From Acidovorax sp. 1608163 (GTDB lineage: Bacteria; Pseudomonadota; Gammaproteobacteria; Burkholderiales; Burkholderiaceae_C): a stretch of DNA of 64,000 nt. A program made the position numbers and the translations under genes. The notes under the pieces are model-generated. The model ran no database searches. It saw only the letters and a list, made by a program, of their open reading frames with translations, and was not told the DNA's origin. Position 1 is the stretch's first letter, and each line of letters starts with the position of its first letter. Shown in pieces: positions 18,107-27,520 of the stretch. The stretch lies in contig NZ_CP033069.1 of NCBI RefSeq assembly GCF_003669015.1, positions 2,800,501 through 2,864,500 of the forward strand, given 5' to 3'.

Positions 18107-19125
18107 TCGCCCACCGCGCTGGCAGGCACCCAGCCCAGCTCCGGCGCAATCAGGCGGGCGGTGTCTCTCAATATCTGGGTGTACTCGGCTGCACTGAAGT
18201 CATACGGCAATTCCAGCCGCAGCTCTTGCACCAAGGGCACGATGGGGTCGCGGCGCAAGTGCTCCAGGATTTCATCGGCCGTGCCCACCAGGTCGCGGGC
18301 GAACAGCGTGCGGCGCTCGCCCTGCGGGGCCAGCGTGCGCCCATGCCGCGATGCAGCCCAGGCGCGGTAGCGGGCACGGGTGCTGGCGTCCGCACCGTCC
18401 AGCGGCACGATCACGCGGCCCAGCGCCACGCGCGGGGCGCAAGCCCCGGCCCAGTGCGCGTGGTACAGCGCCAGTTGGCTGCGCTGCGCTTCAAAAAAAT
18501 CATCCGTCTGCTCACCCCGGTTCAGGTTACCAACCAGCAGGTGATAACCGTTTTCGCCCGCCCAGCGGGCCGAACGCAACGAGCCACCGCCGTACCACAA
18601 CCGCTGCGCCAGCCCTGGCGCGTGTGGCTGCACCCGTGGGCGCTGGCGGCCCGCGGGCGACTCCACAAACGTGTCCTCGTCGCCAATCAGGTCACCGCGC
18701 AGGTTCTCGCGCAGCCGCTGCACGCGGGCGTGCGAGAAGTCCAGGGCCGACGCATCCCCATCCAACAACCGCTCGCCCAGCAAGTCGCCATACGGCGGGG
18801 CACCAGCGCTCAGCCCGACCTGTAGCCGCCCCTGTGCCAGCACATCCACCGTGGCCAGGTCTTCGGCCAGACGGAACGGATTCTCGTAGCCCATCTGGAT
18901 CACCGCAGTGCCCAATGCAATGCGCTGGGTGCGCTGGCTGGCCGCCGCCAAAAAAGTGGTGGCGGACGACACCCCACGCTCCAGGTGCCGTTGGCGCACC
19001 CAGGCGCTTTGGTAACCCAGCGCCTCGCCCAGCGCGAACAGGTCCAGGGCTTCGTTCAGGCCCTGCAGCGGGCTGGCTTCGGCATAGCTGCCGGGGGTGA
19101 GGAATGCAAGGTGGGCAATGGCCAT
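18046..19125 (-). CDS. LLM-class (luciferase-like) flavin-dependent oxidoreductase
   Basis: TIM-barrel flavin monooxygenase of the bacterial luciferase superfamily, 359 residues. The beginning AHLAFLTPGSYAEASPLQGL, WVRQRHLERGVSSATTFLAAAS and IALGTAVIQMGYENPFRLAEDLATVD fit the family, with YGGGSLRSARWAGENGYHLLVG near the flavin site. The substrate is unknown. It is the last gene of the long minus-strand sulfur/amino-acid operon, starting two bases after the preceding binding-protein stop, and its last 61 bases overlap the convergent mltB. No flavin reductase gene is nearby. Confidence 0.85.
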   Translation of the reverse strand: MAIAHLAFLTPGSYAEASPLQGLNEALDLFALGEALGYQSAWVRQRHLERGVSSATTFLAAASQRTQRIALGTAVIQMGYENPFRLAEDLATVDVLAQGRLQVGLSAGAPPYGDLLGERLLDGDASALDFSHARVQRLRENLRGDLIGDEDTFVESPAGRQRPRVQPHAPGLAQRLWYGGGSLRSARWAGENGYHLLVGNLNRGEQTDDFFEAQRSQLALYHAHWAGACAPRVALGRVIVPLDGADASTRARYRAWAASRHGRTLAPQGERRTLFARDLVGTADEILEHLRRDPIVPLVQELRLELPYDFSAAEYTQILRDTARLIAPELGWVPASAVGDYRAARAAATSRPSSITAIA

Positions 19126-19127
19126 GG

Positions 19128-20069
19128 TCAGAACTTCGGCAAGCCGGGGGGATTGGTCTCGGACTTTGGCAAGGCCTCCTCCAGCAAAGCCCAGCGCTGC
19201 AGCGCCTGCGTGTACTGGCCGCTCTGGATCAGTCCATTGGTCGCCAGGGTCAACGCATCGGCCAGGCCCGAGCCCTTGCGGGTGGTGATGGCCACATCCG
19301 ATTTGAGCGGCCAGCCCGCATTCACGGTGCCAACCAGCTTGGTCTTGCCTTCTTTGGCCGCGTGGTAGGCCTGCGGCGCATTGGGGTTGAAATTGGCGTC
19401 TGCACGGCCCGACACCACCGCCAGCAGGCGTGCGGCATCGTCGTCAAAGTACAGCAGCTCCACGGGCTTGAGCCCTGCGGCCAGGTTCTTCTTATTCCAT
19501 TCGAGCAGGATGCGCTCCTGGTTCGTGCCCGAGCCGGTCACCACCTTCAGCCCAGCCACATCCTTGGGCTCCTGGATCGCCGTGATCTTGCTGTCGGTGC
19601 GCACATAAAACCCGTGCAAACCCAGGCGGTAGGTGGAGAAGTCGAACTTCTCCTTGCGCTGCTCCGTCACCCCCACGTTCGAGATCACGGCATCGTATTT
19701 GCCAGAGCTCAGCCCCAGCGGCCAGTCGGCCCAGGCAATGGGCAGCAGCTCCAGCTTCAGGCCCAGCGCATCGGCCACCAGTTGTGCGTAGTCGGGATCA
19801 AACCCCACCACGGTCTTGGCGTCGCTGGCGTAGGTGGAAATGGGCGGTGCAAACGGCGCAATCGCCACCGTGAACACGCCTTCCTTTACAAACTTGAAGC
19901 CCTTGGGGATGGCCTGGATGGCCGCCGCGTTCTTGTCCGCACGCAGGCGGCCCTTTTGTTCGGGGCTGAAGTCAAACGCCGCCGCAGCCATCGCCGCACT
20001 GGCCACAGAGAAAAATGCCAGCGCGGCGCCCGCCGCCAGCACCGTGCGACGCACAAGGTTCAATGCCAT
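19128..20069 (-). CDS. Polar amino-acid ABC transporter substrate-binding protein 2
   Basis: Periplasmic family-3 solute-binding protein of 313 residues with a Sec signal peptide (RRTVLAAGAALAFFSVASAA, cleavage near AMAAA). Segments FDPDYAQLVADALGLKLEL, WADWPLGLSSGKYDAVISN and FSTYRLGLHGFYVRTDS are typical. It is a clear paralogue of the next upstream gene, sharing PEQKGRLR/PEQPGRPR and many core blocks. ATG 20069 begins the signal peptide; the frame to 20267 is spurious. Two binding proteins feeding one transporter also occur as YtmJ/YtmK in the Bacillus ytm operon. Confidence 0.9.
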   Translation of the reverse strand: MALNLVRRTVLAAGAALAFFSVASAAMAAAAFDFSPEQKGRLRADKNAAAIQAIPKGFKFVKEGVFTVAIAPFAPPISTYASDAKTVVGFDPDYAQLVADALGLKLELLPIAWADWPLGLSSGKYDAVISNVGVTEQRKEKFDFSTYRLGLHGFYVRTDSKITAIQEPKDVAGLKVVTGSGTNQERILLEWNKKNLAAGLKPVELLYFDDDAARLLAVVSGRADANFNPNAPQAYHAAKEGKTKLVGTVNAGWPLKSDVAITTRKGSGLADALTLATNGLIQSGQYTQALQRWALLEEALPKSETNPPGLPKF

Positions 20070-20136
20070 GGTGTTCCTATCAACGAAAGATATGTCGGAT
20101 CGGGCTCGCGACCTGAATGGATCGCGGGCCGTTGCC

Positions 20137-21072
20137 TTACTTCTTGGGCAAGCCGGGTGGGTTGGTGCGCGATGCGGTGATCGCTTCAGACTGCAAATTC
20201 CAGCGCTCCAGCGCCTTGGCGTAGTTGCCGTTTTTGATTTGCGCATTGAGTGCTGCGGTGACCGCATCGGCTATGCCCGAGCCCTTGCGCGAGGCCACCG
20301 CAATCTCTGCCACCTGGGGCCAGCCGCCCGAGAATGCGCCCACCAGGCGCGTCTTGCCGTCGCGTGCGTTGTGGGCCGCAATGCCGTTGGGCGCCAGGTA
20401 CGCATCGGCGCGCCCTGAGGCCAGGGCCAGGTACAGCACCACGTCATCGTCAAAATACAGAATGTCCACCGGCTTGAGGCCCGCCGCCACGTTCTGCTGG
20501 TTCCAGCGCAACAGGATCTGCTCCTGGTTCGTACTCGCCCCCACCACCACCTTGAGGCCCGCCACGTCCTTGGGCTCCTTGATGGACTGGATCTTGGAGT
20601 TGGCAGCCACGTAGATGCCCAGCTGATCATTGCGGTAGGTAGAGAAGTCGAACTTCTCCTTGCGCTCTTCCGTCACGGTGACGTTGGAGATCACCACATC
20701 GAACTTGCCAGACTGCAAGCCCAGCGGCCAGTCGGCCCAGGCCACCGACACCAGCTCCAGCTTGCGGCCCAGGCTGTCAGCTACCAGTTGGGCAATGTCG
20801 GGGGCATTGCCCACTGGGGTTTTATTGTCGGTGGCATAAGCGCCAAACGGCAGGCGGCCCGTGGTGGTGCCCACCGTCAGCACACCGTCCTTGGCAAACT
20901 TGAAGCCAGGGGGCAGCAGCTTGAGCGCATCGTCCACCTTTTGCGAGCGGGGGCGGCCGGGCTGCTCCGGGCTCAGGTCCACGGCCTGGGCGGTGGCGTG
21001 CAGCGGCATCAGGGCCGCAGTGGCGGCCAAGGCCAGCAGCACAGACGAGAGGGTTTGGCGAAACGTGGGCAT
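20137..21072 (-). CDS. Polar amino-acid ABC transporter substrate-binding protein 1
   Basis: Second family-3 solute-binding protein, 311 residues, signal peptide MPTFRQTLSSVLLALAATAA ending near ATA-QA. Core blocks GNAPDIAQLVADSLGRKLEL, WADWPLGLQSGKFDVVISN and FSTYRNDQLGIYVAANS align with its paralogue downstream, while the ligand-facing residues differ, suggesting related but distinct ligands. ATG 21072 has AAGGAA seven bases upstream. It follows the fused permease-ATPase gene by about 107 bases. Confidence 0.9.
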   Translation of the reverse strand: MPTFRQTLSSVLLALAATAALMPLHATAQAVDLSPEQPGRPRSQKVDDALKLLPPGFKFAKDGVLTVGTTTGRLPFGAYATDNKTPVGNAPDIAQLVADSLGRKLELVSVAWADWPLGLQSGKFDVVISNVTVTEERKEKFDFSTYRNDQLGIYVAANSKIQSIKEPKDVAGLKVVVGASTNQEQILLRWNQQNVAAGLKPVDILYFDDDVVLYLALASGRADAYLAPNGIAAHNARDGKTRLVGAFSGGWPQVAEIAVASRKGSGIADAVTAALNAQIKNGNYAKALERWNLQSEAITASRTNPPGLPKK

Positions 21073-21179
21073 GAAGAAGTTCCTTGGTTTGAAATCAAAG
21101 CGATCAATGAAAGCCACAGGGCGGCCGAGCCCCGCGAGGGTGTGTTGGTGGACTTGCAGTGAATAGGGGCAGACCCGCG

Positions 21180-23075
21180 TCAGAGCACCTTGGCCAAAAA
21201 TTCAGCGGTGCGCGGGTGGTCAGGCTGGTTGAACACCTTGGCAGGCGAGCCTGTTTCCAAAATGCGCCCCCGCTCCATGAACACCACGGTGTCGGCCACC
21301 TCGCGGGCAAAGCCAATTTCGTGCGTCACGATGACCAGGGTGGTGCCGCTGCGCGCCAGCTCTTTGATCACATCCAGCACCTCGCCCACCAGCTCAGGAT
21401 CGAGTGCCGATGTGGGCTCATCAAACAACAGCACCTTGGGCTTGAGCGCCAGGGCCCGCGCAATCGCCACGCGCTGCTGTTGCCCACCCGAGAGCTGGCG
21501 TGGATAGCTGTGCGCCTTGTCGGCCAGGCCCACGCGGTCGAGCAGCTCCAGCGCCAGGGCCTCGGCCTCGGTGCGCGGCACACCACGCACATGGATGGGG
21601 GCTTCGATGATGTTCTCCAGCACCGTCAAGTGCGGGAACAGGTTGAAGTTCTGAAACACCATGCCCACGTCCACGCGGCGGCGCAAGATGTCCTTCTCGC
21701 CCAATTCGTACAGCGTGTCGGCATCCTGGCGGTAGCCGATCAGTTCACCGTCGATGGCGATGAAGCCGCCGTCCACGCGTTCGAGGTGGTTGATGGTGCG
21801 CAGCAAGGTGGACTTGCCCGAGCCAGACTGCCCCAGGATCACCGTGACGCTGCCCGGCTGCACCGTGAGCGTCACGCCATGCAGCACCTGCAGGTCGCCA
21901 TAGCGCTTGGTCACCCCGTGGATCGTGACCTCCCCACCCTGGCTGTGGTTCCCCGTCCAGCGGGGCACCACCGGCACGGCCGTGGGCTGTGCGGGTGGCT
22001 GCTGCACGACGGCCTGCGCAGGGGCTGGCACACCCCGAGCAGGCCGCGCAGGCCACAGGCGCTGGGCGATGGCACTGAACAGCGAAGGCGGCGGGTTGCG
22101 CAACGCCCCCTTGGAGAAATGCCGCTCGATGTAGTGCTGCACCAGCGACAGCACCGTGAGGATCACCAGGTACCACACCGTGGCCACCATGAGCAGCGGG
22201 ATCACCTCCAGGTTGCGGCGGTAGATGATCTGGATGGTGTAGAACAGCTCAGGCAGCGCCAGGATGTACACGTTGGACGTGCCCTTGGCCAGGCCGATGA
22301 TGTCGTTGAACCCCGCCGGCAGGATTGAGCGCATGGCCTGCGGCAACACGATGCGAAACGCCTGGCGCCGCCGTGGCAGGCCCAAGGCGGCAGCGGCCTC
22401 CAGCTGCCCCTGGTCCACCGCCAGGATGCCCCCGCGCACGATCTCTGACGCAAATGCAGCCTGGTTCAGCGTAAGGCCGATCAGCGCCGCAGCAAACGGG
22501 CTGATGAGCTGCGTGGTGGGGTAGGAGAAAAACGTCCAATCGGTGAAAGGCACCCCCACACTGAGCGTCTCGTACAGATAGCCCAGGTTGTTGATGATGA
22601 GCAGCAACACGATGATGGGGATGGAGCGAAAAATCCAGATGAACACCCACGACAGCCCCGCCAGCAACGGCGAGCGCGACACCCGTGCCAATGCCAGCGC
22701 GGTGCCCAGCGTGAAGCCCAACACCGCACCGAGTGCCGTGAGCAGCAGCGTGCGCCCCAAGCCCACCAGCACGGGTTCTGCAAAGAACCACTCGCCAAAC
22801 ACGCCCCAGCCCCAGCGCGGGTTGGTGAACACCGAATACAACACCAGCGCTATGACGGCGGCGGCAAACAGCGTGCCCACAGCGCGTGCGCGGTGCCGCG
22901 CCGGTACCACTTTGTAGTGCGAGTAGTCGCCCTTGCAGGGGGCTGGGTGGTGCATGGGGGCCTCCGGCGCAGCGGGCGCAGGGGCGCGGGCCGCGCCGCT
23001 GGACAACGGGGCAGACGGCGTGGAGCCCAGCGGGCGCAGGTGACCAGCGTCATCCAGGGTGGTCGTCGTTGACAT
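21180..23075 (-). CDS. Fused ABC transporter permease + ATPase, polar amino-acid type
   Basis: A single 631-residue polypeptide joins an inner-membrane permease and a cytoplasmic ATPase. The permease part (about residues 60-325) has five to six helices and the EAA-like loop [21 protein letters not shown] Pro/Ala-rich linker (about 335-375) leads to a complete ATPase with Walker [10 protein letters not shown], signature [15 protein letters not shown], Walker [15 protein letters not shown] and switch His in VIVTHE. Family members are normally two proteins (HisM/HisQ plus HisP types). It presumably works as a homodimer with the two downstream binding proteins. The first 50 residues are low-complexity. 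Confidence 0.92.
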   Translation of the reverse strand: MSTTTTLDDAGHLRPLGSTPSAPLSSGAARAPAPAAPEAPMHHPAPCKGDYSHYKVVPARHRARAVGTLFAAAVIALVLYSVFTNPRWGWGVFGEWFFAEPVLVGLGRTLLLTALGAVLGFTLGTALALARVSRSPLLAGLSWVFIWIFRSIPIIVLLLIINNLGYLYETLSVGVPFTDWTFFSYPTTQLISPFAAALIGLTLNQAAFASEIVRGGILAVDQGQLEAAAALGLPRRRQAFRIVLPQAMRSILPAGFNDIIGLAKGTSNVYILALPELFYTIQIIYRRNLEVIPLLMVATVWYLVILTVLSLVQHYIERHFSKGALRNPPPSLFSAIAQRLWPARPARGVPAPAQAVVQQPPAQPTAVPVVPRWTGNHSQGGEVTIHGVTKRYGDLQVLHGVTLTVQPGSVTVILGQSGSGKSTLLRTINHLERVDGGFIAIDGELIGYRQDADTLYELGEKDILRRRVDVGMVFQNFNLFPHLTVLENIIEAPIHVRGVPRTEAEALALELLDRVGLADKAHSYPRQLSGGQQQRVAIARALALKPKVLLFDEPTSALDPELVGEVLDVIKELARSGTTLVIVTHEIGFAREVADTVVFMERGRILETGSPAKVFNQPDHPRTAEFLAKVL

Positions 23076-23123
23076 GGGCCAGTCCTTCGTAAAACAAAAA
23101 TAGGGGTTCTCTGCAACCCAGGA

Positions 23124-23747
23124 TCAGGCTGCCCGGGCGTGGGCTGCTGGCGCTGCAGGCGCGGGCCCATGCACGCTGCCCAGCAGCCCCGTCGGCTGCA
23201 CAAACAAGTGCTGGGCGCGGGACGCCAGAAAATGCGGTGCATCGGCCAGGGAAGGCACCTCAGGCGACAGGCGCTTTTCAAACGGCAGCGACCGGTAGGT
23301 ACCCGCCGGGGCCGCCACATCAAACAAGGCCGAGTAGCCCAGGCCCTGGTACAGGCCCACCGCCTCGGGCTGGCGAAACCCCGTGGTCAGGTAGATGCGG
23401 CGGTAGCCCTGGCGCAGCACCTGCGCCTCCAGTTCCGCCATCACCTTGCAGGCCAGCCCCTGGCGGCGCCACTGCGAGTGGGTCCACATGCGCTTGAGTT
23501 CTGCCGTGTCGTCGTCATAGCGCTTGAAGGCGCCACCCGCCACCGCCTGCCCTTGCCGCAGCAGCAGTACAAAATTGCCACCCTGCGCGGGCGCAAACAG
23601 CTGCGGCGGGTACTTCTCCATCTCCCGAGGGCTGCCGTCCTGCTGGTAGAACTCGCCGTAGCGGCTGTCGTATTCGTAGGTCAGCTCCTGCACCAGGGGC
23701 TGGGCCAGGGGGTCCAGCGGGGTGGTGTAGACAAACAGGTCGCTCAT
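23124..23747 (-). CDS. GNAT-family N-acetyltransferase
   Basis: Acetyl-CoA-dependent N-acetyltransferase of 207 residues. The GNAT core is visible as ELKRMWTHSQWRRQGLACKVM (acetyl-CoA pyrophosphate-binding loop QWRRQGLA) followed by RRIYLTTGFRQPEAVGLYQGLGY. The last 45 residues are Pro/Ala-rich and outside the fold. Start and the M20 stop overlap as ATGA, so the two enzymes are translationally coupled. In the Bacillus yxe/ytm operons an equivalent acetyltransferase N-acetylates modified cysteines before oxidation; the same role is inferred here. Confidence 0.88.
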   Translation of the reverse strand: MSDLFVYTTPLDPLAQPLVQELTYEYDSRYGEFYQQDGSPREMEKYPPQLFAPAQGGNFVLLLRQGQAVAGGAFKRYDDDTAELKRMWTHSQWRRQGLACKVMAELEAQVLRQGYRRIYLTTGFRQPEAVGLYQGLGYSALFDVAAPAGTYRSLPFEKRLSPEVPSLADAPHFLASRAQHLFVQPTGLLGSVHGPAPAAPAAHARAA

Positions 23748-24979
23748 GCGATGGACTCCTGAGATTCGGTGGGGCCAGTGACCAGAAACTGCTCAGCCAG
23801 CCGCACCCAATAGCTGGCCGAGGGCGCCAGGATGGCGTTGTTGAAGTCGTAGTACGGGCTGTGCAGCGAGGCCCCATCGCCATTGCCCACAAACACATAG
23901 CTGCCGGGGCGCTTGAGCAGCATGAAGGCGAAGTCCTCGCTGGCCGTGCGCGGCCGAAAGCCCGCATCCACGGCCGTCACGCCAAAGGTGTCCAGCGCCA
24001 CCTGCCGGGCAAAGGCGGTTTCCTTGTCGTGGTTGATCACGGCGGGGTAACCCAGGCGATAGTCCACCTCGGCCGTGGCACCAAAGCTCTCGGCCTGCGC
24101 ACGCGCCACCTCGGGCACGCGGCGCTGCAGCAGCGCCCGCACCTCGGGCTTGAAGGCGCGGGCCGTGATCTTGAGTTCGACGCTCTCGGGAATCACGTTG
24201 GCCGCATGGCCGCCATGGATGGAACCCACGGTGACCACCCCCATGTCCAGCGGGTCCACATTGCGCGACACCACCGACTGCAGCGCAGTGATGATGTGCG
24301 CGCTGGCCACCACGGGGTCCACCGTGTCTTGCGGTGCAGCCCCATGCCCGCCCTTGCCGCGGACGGTGATGAGGGCCTGGTCCACCGAGGCCATGGCCGG
24401 GCCGCTCACGCAGCCAAAGTGCCCAGCCTCCACGCACGGCCAGTTGTGCAGGCCAAACACTGCATCGCACGGGAAGCGCTCAAACAGTCCTTCGGCAATC
24501 ATCTGCCGCGCGCCGCCACCGCCCTCTTCGGCGGGCTGAAAGATCAGGTGCAACGTGCCATCCCACTGCCCCTCTTGCGCCAGATAGCGGGCGGCAGCCA
24601 GCAGCACCGTGGTGTGCCCATCGTGCCCACAAGCGTGCATCACACCGGGGTTCACGCTGGCATAGGGCAGGCCTGTCGTCTCCTGAATAGGCAGCGCATC
24701 CATGTCGGCCCGAATGCCCAAGCGGCGCTCGCCCCAGCCCCTGCGCAGCGTGCCCACCACGCCCGTGCCTGCGATGCCGGTGGTGACCTCATAGCCCCAC
24801 TGCGCCAGTCGCTCGGCCACGATGGCTGCGGTGCGGAACTCCTGGAACGACAGCTCGGGGTGCTGGTGCAGGTCACGCCGCAGCGCCTTGAACTCGCCAA
24901 TGGACGACGCCACACTGCGGCGCACCTGCTCGGCGCGATCGCTGCCCGAAGCCACCTGCACAGGCAATGCGGCGCCCAT
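23744..24979 (-). CDS. M20-family amidohydrolase (hippurate/N-acyl amino acid hydrolase type)
   Basis: Zinc peptidase-like deacylase of 411 residues. The metal-binding set is seen in ADMDALPIQE (about 91-100), HACGHDGHT with Cys117/His119, QPAEEGGGGA with Glu151/Glu152, and the C-terminal RTASEDFAFML. The dimerisation domain starts near GKGGHGAAPQ. Members remove acyl groups from N-acyl amino acids; here deacetylation of an N-acetylated sulfur amino acid is the contextual inference (YxeP/YtnL counterpart). ATG 24979 overlaps the preceding stop (TGATG), favouring it over the GTG three bases upstream. Confidence 0.92.
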   Translation of the reverse strand: MGAALPVQVASGSDRAEQVRRSVASSIGEFKALRRDLHQHPELSFQEFRTAAIVAERLAQWGYEVTTGIAGTGVVGTLRRGWGERRLGIRADMDALPIQETTGLPYASVNPGVMHACGHDGHTTVLLAAARYLAQEGQWDGTLHLIFQPAEEGGGGARQMIAEGLFERFPCDAVFGLHNWPCVEAGHFGCVSGPAMASVDQALITVRGKGGHGAAPQDTVDPVVASAHIITALQSVVSRNVDPLDMGVVTVGSIHGGHAANVIPESVELKITARAFKPEVRALLQRRVPEVARAQAESFGATAEVDYRLGYPAVINHDKETAFARQVALDTFGVTAVDAGFRPRTASEDFAFMLLKRPGSYVFVGNGDGASLHSPYYDFNNAILAPSASYWVRLAEQFLVTGPTESQESIA

Positions 24980-26328
24980 CACGCGGCCTTGGGCACAGGC
25001 AACTCGGCCTGGCTGTCGGGCGCATGGCGGCTGGCCTTGCGGGGCAAACCCAGGTGGTCGCGCAGCGTCTGGCCCGGCAGCGTGCGCTCATAGCGGCCGC
25101 GTGCCTCCAGCGCCGGAATGACGAACTGCACAAAATCATCGAGCCCTTGCGACAGCACCGGAAAGCCCAGGATGAAGCCATCGGCCGCCCCCTCGTCCAC
25201 CCAGCGGATGATCTCGTCGGCCACGCGCTCGCCCGTGCCCACAAACTGCGAGCGTGGGGTAGCCACTTCCAGCGCCACCTGGCGCAGCGTGAGCCCGCGC
25301 GCTTGGGCATCGGCCTTGATGCGGTCAGTGGTAGAGCGAAAGCTGTTCTTGCCAATGTCGCCCAGCTCCGGAAACGGCGCGTCCAGCGCGTACTGCGTGA
25401 AATCGTGGTGATCGAAAAACCGCCCCAGGTAGGCCAGGGCTTCGTCGATGGTGAGCAACTCGCGAATGGTCTGGTACTTGGCTTCGGCCTCTTCTTGCGT
25501 GGCCGCCACGATGGGGCCGATGCCCGGGAAAATCTTCACCTCGTCGGCCTGACGCCCGTGCGCCACCGCACTGGCCTTGACCTTGCGCAAAAACGCCCGG
25601 GTCTCCTCGATCGACGGCGAATGGGTGAACACCGCGTCGGCAAACTTGCCCGCCAGGCCGATACCGGCGTCGGACGAGCCCGCCTGGAAGATCACAGGTT
25701 GCCCCTGCGCCGAACGACCGATGTTCAGCGGCCCGGCCACCTCAAAAAAGCGCCCCTTGTGGTTGAGCGTGTGCAGCTTGGCAGGGTCGAAGAACTGGCC
25801 CGTTTCACGGTTGCGCACGATGGCGTCTTCGTCCCAGCTGTCCCACAGTCCCTGCGTCACCTGCAGGTACTCGTCGGCGATCTCGTAGCGCAGCGCGTGG
25901 TCCGGGTGGGTGCGGCTGTAGTTCTGCGCGGTGCCTTCCAGCGGTGTGGTCACCACGTTCCAGCCCGCCCGGCCACTGCTGATGAGGTCCAGCGAGGCAA
26001 ACTGCCGCGCCACCGTGAACGGGTCGCTGTACGACGTGGAGATGGTGCCTGCCAAACCGATCTTGGAGGTGACCGTGGCCAGCGCCGACAGGATGGAAAT
26101 GGGCTCGAAGCGGTTGAGGAAATGCGGAATCGACTTTGCGTTGATGAACAGACCATCGGCCACAAACGCAAAGGCAATGCCGTTGGCGTCGGCCTTTTTC
26201 GCCGTGCGGATGTAGAAGTCCAGGTTCACGCTGGCGTCTGCCGGACCTGCGGGGTGCTTCCACGCATTCATGTGGCCACCGGCGCCGTGCAGCATCACAC
26301 CAAAGCGGATGGGGGATTTTGGGCTCAT
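24979..26328 (-). CDS. NtaA/SnaA/DszA-type flavin-dependent monooxygenase
   Basis: Class C flavin monooxygenase of 449 residues in the nitrilotriacetate/pristinamycin IIA/DszA group. Typical blocks are GIAFAFVADGLF, SIPHFLNRFEPISILSALA, SSGRAGWNVVTT, NYSRTHPDHALRYEIADEYLQV and GQPVIFQAGSSDAGIGLAGKFADAVF. Such enzymes need reduced FMN from a separate reductase. In Bacillus the counterparts YxeK/YtnJ oxidise N-acetylated S-substituted cysteines to release the sulfur amino acid, and this gene sits in the same gene company. ATG 26328 gives the normal N-terminus; the TTG at 26349 is unlikely. Confidence 0.92.
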   Translation of the reverse strand: MSPKSPIRFGVMLHGAGGHMNAWKHPAGPADASVNLDFYIRTAKKADANGIAFAFVADGLFINAKSIPHFLNRFEPISILSALATVTSKIGLAGTISTSYSDPFTVARQFASLDLISSGRAGWNVVTTPLEGTAQNYSRTHPDHALRYEIADEYLQVTQGLWDSWDEDAIVRNRETGQFFDPAKLHTLNHKGRFFEVAGPLNIGRSAQGQPVIFQAGSSDAGIGLAGKFADAVFTHSPSIEETRAFLRKVKASAVAHGRQADEVKIFPGIGPIVAATQEEAEAKYQTIRELLTIDEALAYLGRFFDHHDFTQYALDAPFPELGDIGKNSFRSTTDRIKADAQARGLTLRQVALEVATPRSQFVGTGERVADEIIRWVDEGAADGFILGFPVLSQGLDDFVQFVIPALEARGRYERTLPGQTLRDHLGLPRKASRHAPDSQAELPVPKAA

Positions 26329-26376
26329 GGGAACAAACTCCGACAACAAATGGGAAGGATGGAAAGCAGCAGGCGC

Positions 26377-27378
26377 TCAGGCCGCCACGGCGTCAAAGGC
26401 TCCGGCCAGCAGTTCGACCGATGCGAGCCGGTCGGCAAAGCCCGTCACAGGGGTATCGACCACAAACTCTTCGATGCCGTAGCGCTCTGCCAAGGCATCG
26501 AGTTGCTCACGCACATGGTTTTGCGAGCCTGCAATCACATGCGGGCGGGTTTCTTCAAGGCGGTACTCGCTCACACCCGCCTGGCGCGCAAATTCGGCAG
26601 CAGCCTGCTCGCTGGGCAGGTTGAAGGTCTGGCCCGTGGGCAGGTGCAGCTTGAACACACGCAGCGCGCCCACCAGGCGCTCGGCCTGTGCCTGCGTTGG
26701 CGCCACCAGCGCATACAGCGCCAGCGACGGGGCACGGCCTGCGGCCTCGCGGTACACCTTCAGCGATCGCTCGATGTTGGCCGGGTCGCCATTGAAGTGC
26801 CCGGCGTACGTGAAGTTCCAGCCGTGGCGGGCCGCGAGTGCCGCGCTGTCTGGGCTACCGCCCAGCAGATAGCGCTCTGGCAAGCTGGGGGGCTGGGGCT
26901 GGGCGACGGCCCCAGCCAATGGATGGGCCGCAGGCAGCGCGTTGTGCAAAAAGGCGTCCAGCTCGGCAAAGCGGGCGGCAAAGTCGGGCTTGGCAGTCTT
27001 GTCGTGCACGGCCTGCAGCGCACGGGTAGACAACGGCAACCCGCCGGGCGCCTTGCCCACACCCAGGTCCACACGGCCTGGGGCCAGGGCCGCCAGCAAC
27101 TTGAACTGTTCGGCCACCTTGAAGGGGCTGTAGTGCTGCAGCATGACGCCGCCCGAACCCACGCGGATGCTCGAAGTGCGCGCCAGGATGTGGGCCGCCA
27201 GCACCTCGGGGGCGGAGCCTGCAAGGCCCGGGTTGCCGTGGTGCTCAGCCACCCAAAAGCGTTTGTAGCCCAGTTGCTCGGCGCGCTGCGCCAGCGCTAC
27301 GGTGCGCTGCAGGGCCTCGGCGGCGGTAGTGCCCTCGGGCACAGGGCTTTTGTCGAGCAGAGAAAGGGCGTAGGGCAC
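26377..27378 (-). CDS. MsnO8/YtmO-like luciferase-family oxidoreductase
   Basis: LLM-class flavoprotein of about 333 residues. It begins PYALSLLDKSPVPEG, then AEQLGYKRFWVAEHHGNPGLAGSAPEVLAAHI, SSIRVGSGGVMLQHYSPFKVAEQFKLLAAL and GRVDLGVGKAPGG, the pattern of the MsnO8-type subgroup. The GTG at 27378 matches where relatives begin; a TTG at 27408 is the alternative and neither has a strong ribosome site. It is close upstream of the NtaA-type monooxygenase and, like YtmO in the Bacillus ytm operon, accompanies an N-acetyl-amino-acid pathway. Confidence 0.83.
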   Translation of the reverse strand: MPYALSLLDKSPVPEGTTAAEALQRTVALAQRAEQLGYKRFWVAEHHGNPGLAGSAPEVLAAHILARTSSIRVGSGGVMLQHYSPFKVAEQFKLLAALAPGRVDLGVGKAPGGLPLSTRALQAVHDKTAKPDFAARFAELDAFLHNALPAAHPLAGAVAQPQPPSLPERYLLGGSPDSAALAARHGWNFTYAGHFNGDPANIERSLKVYREAAGRAPSLALYALVAPTQAQAERLVGALRVFKLHLPTGQTFNLPSEQAAAEFARQAGVSEYRLEETRPHVIAGSQNHVREQLDALAERYGIEEFVVDTPVTGFADRLASVELLAGAFDAVAA

Positions 27379-27520
27379 GGTGGAGGCGATTCGCGCATGA
27401 GTGATCAATGCAGCAAATTCTGTGGCCCGCAGGCCCCCACCGGTTGCGCTAACTTTTCATATCGATATGCAGGGGGCGTTGCGCGGTGCCCCCTGTACAG
27501 ACAGCCTCAGAACCGCTGCC

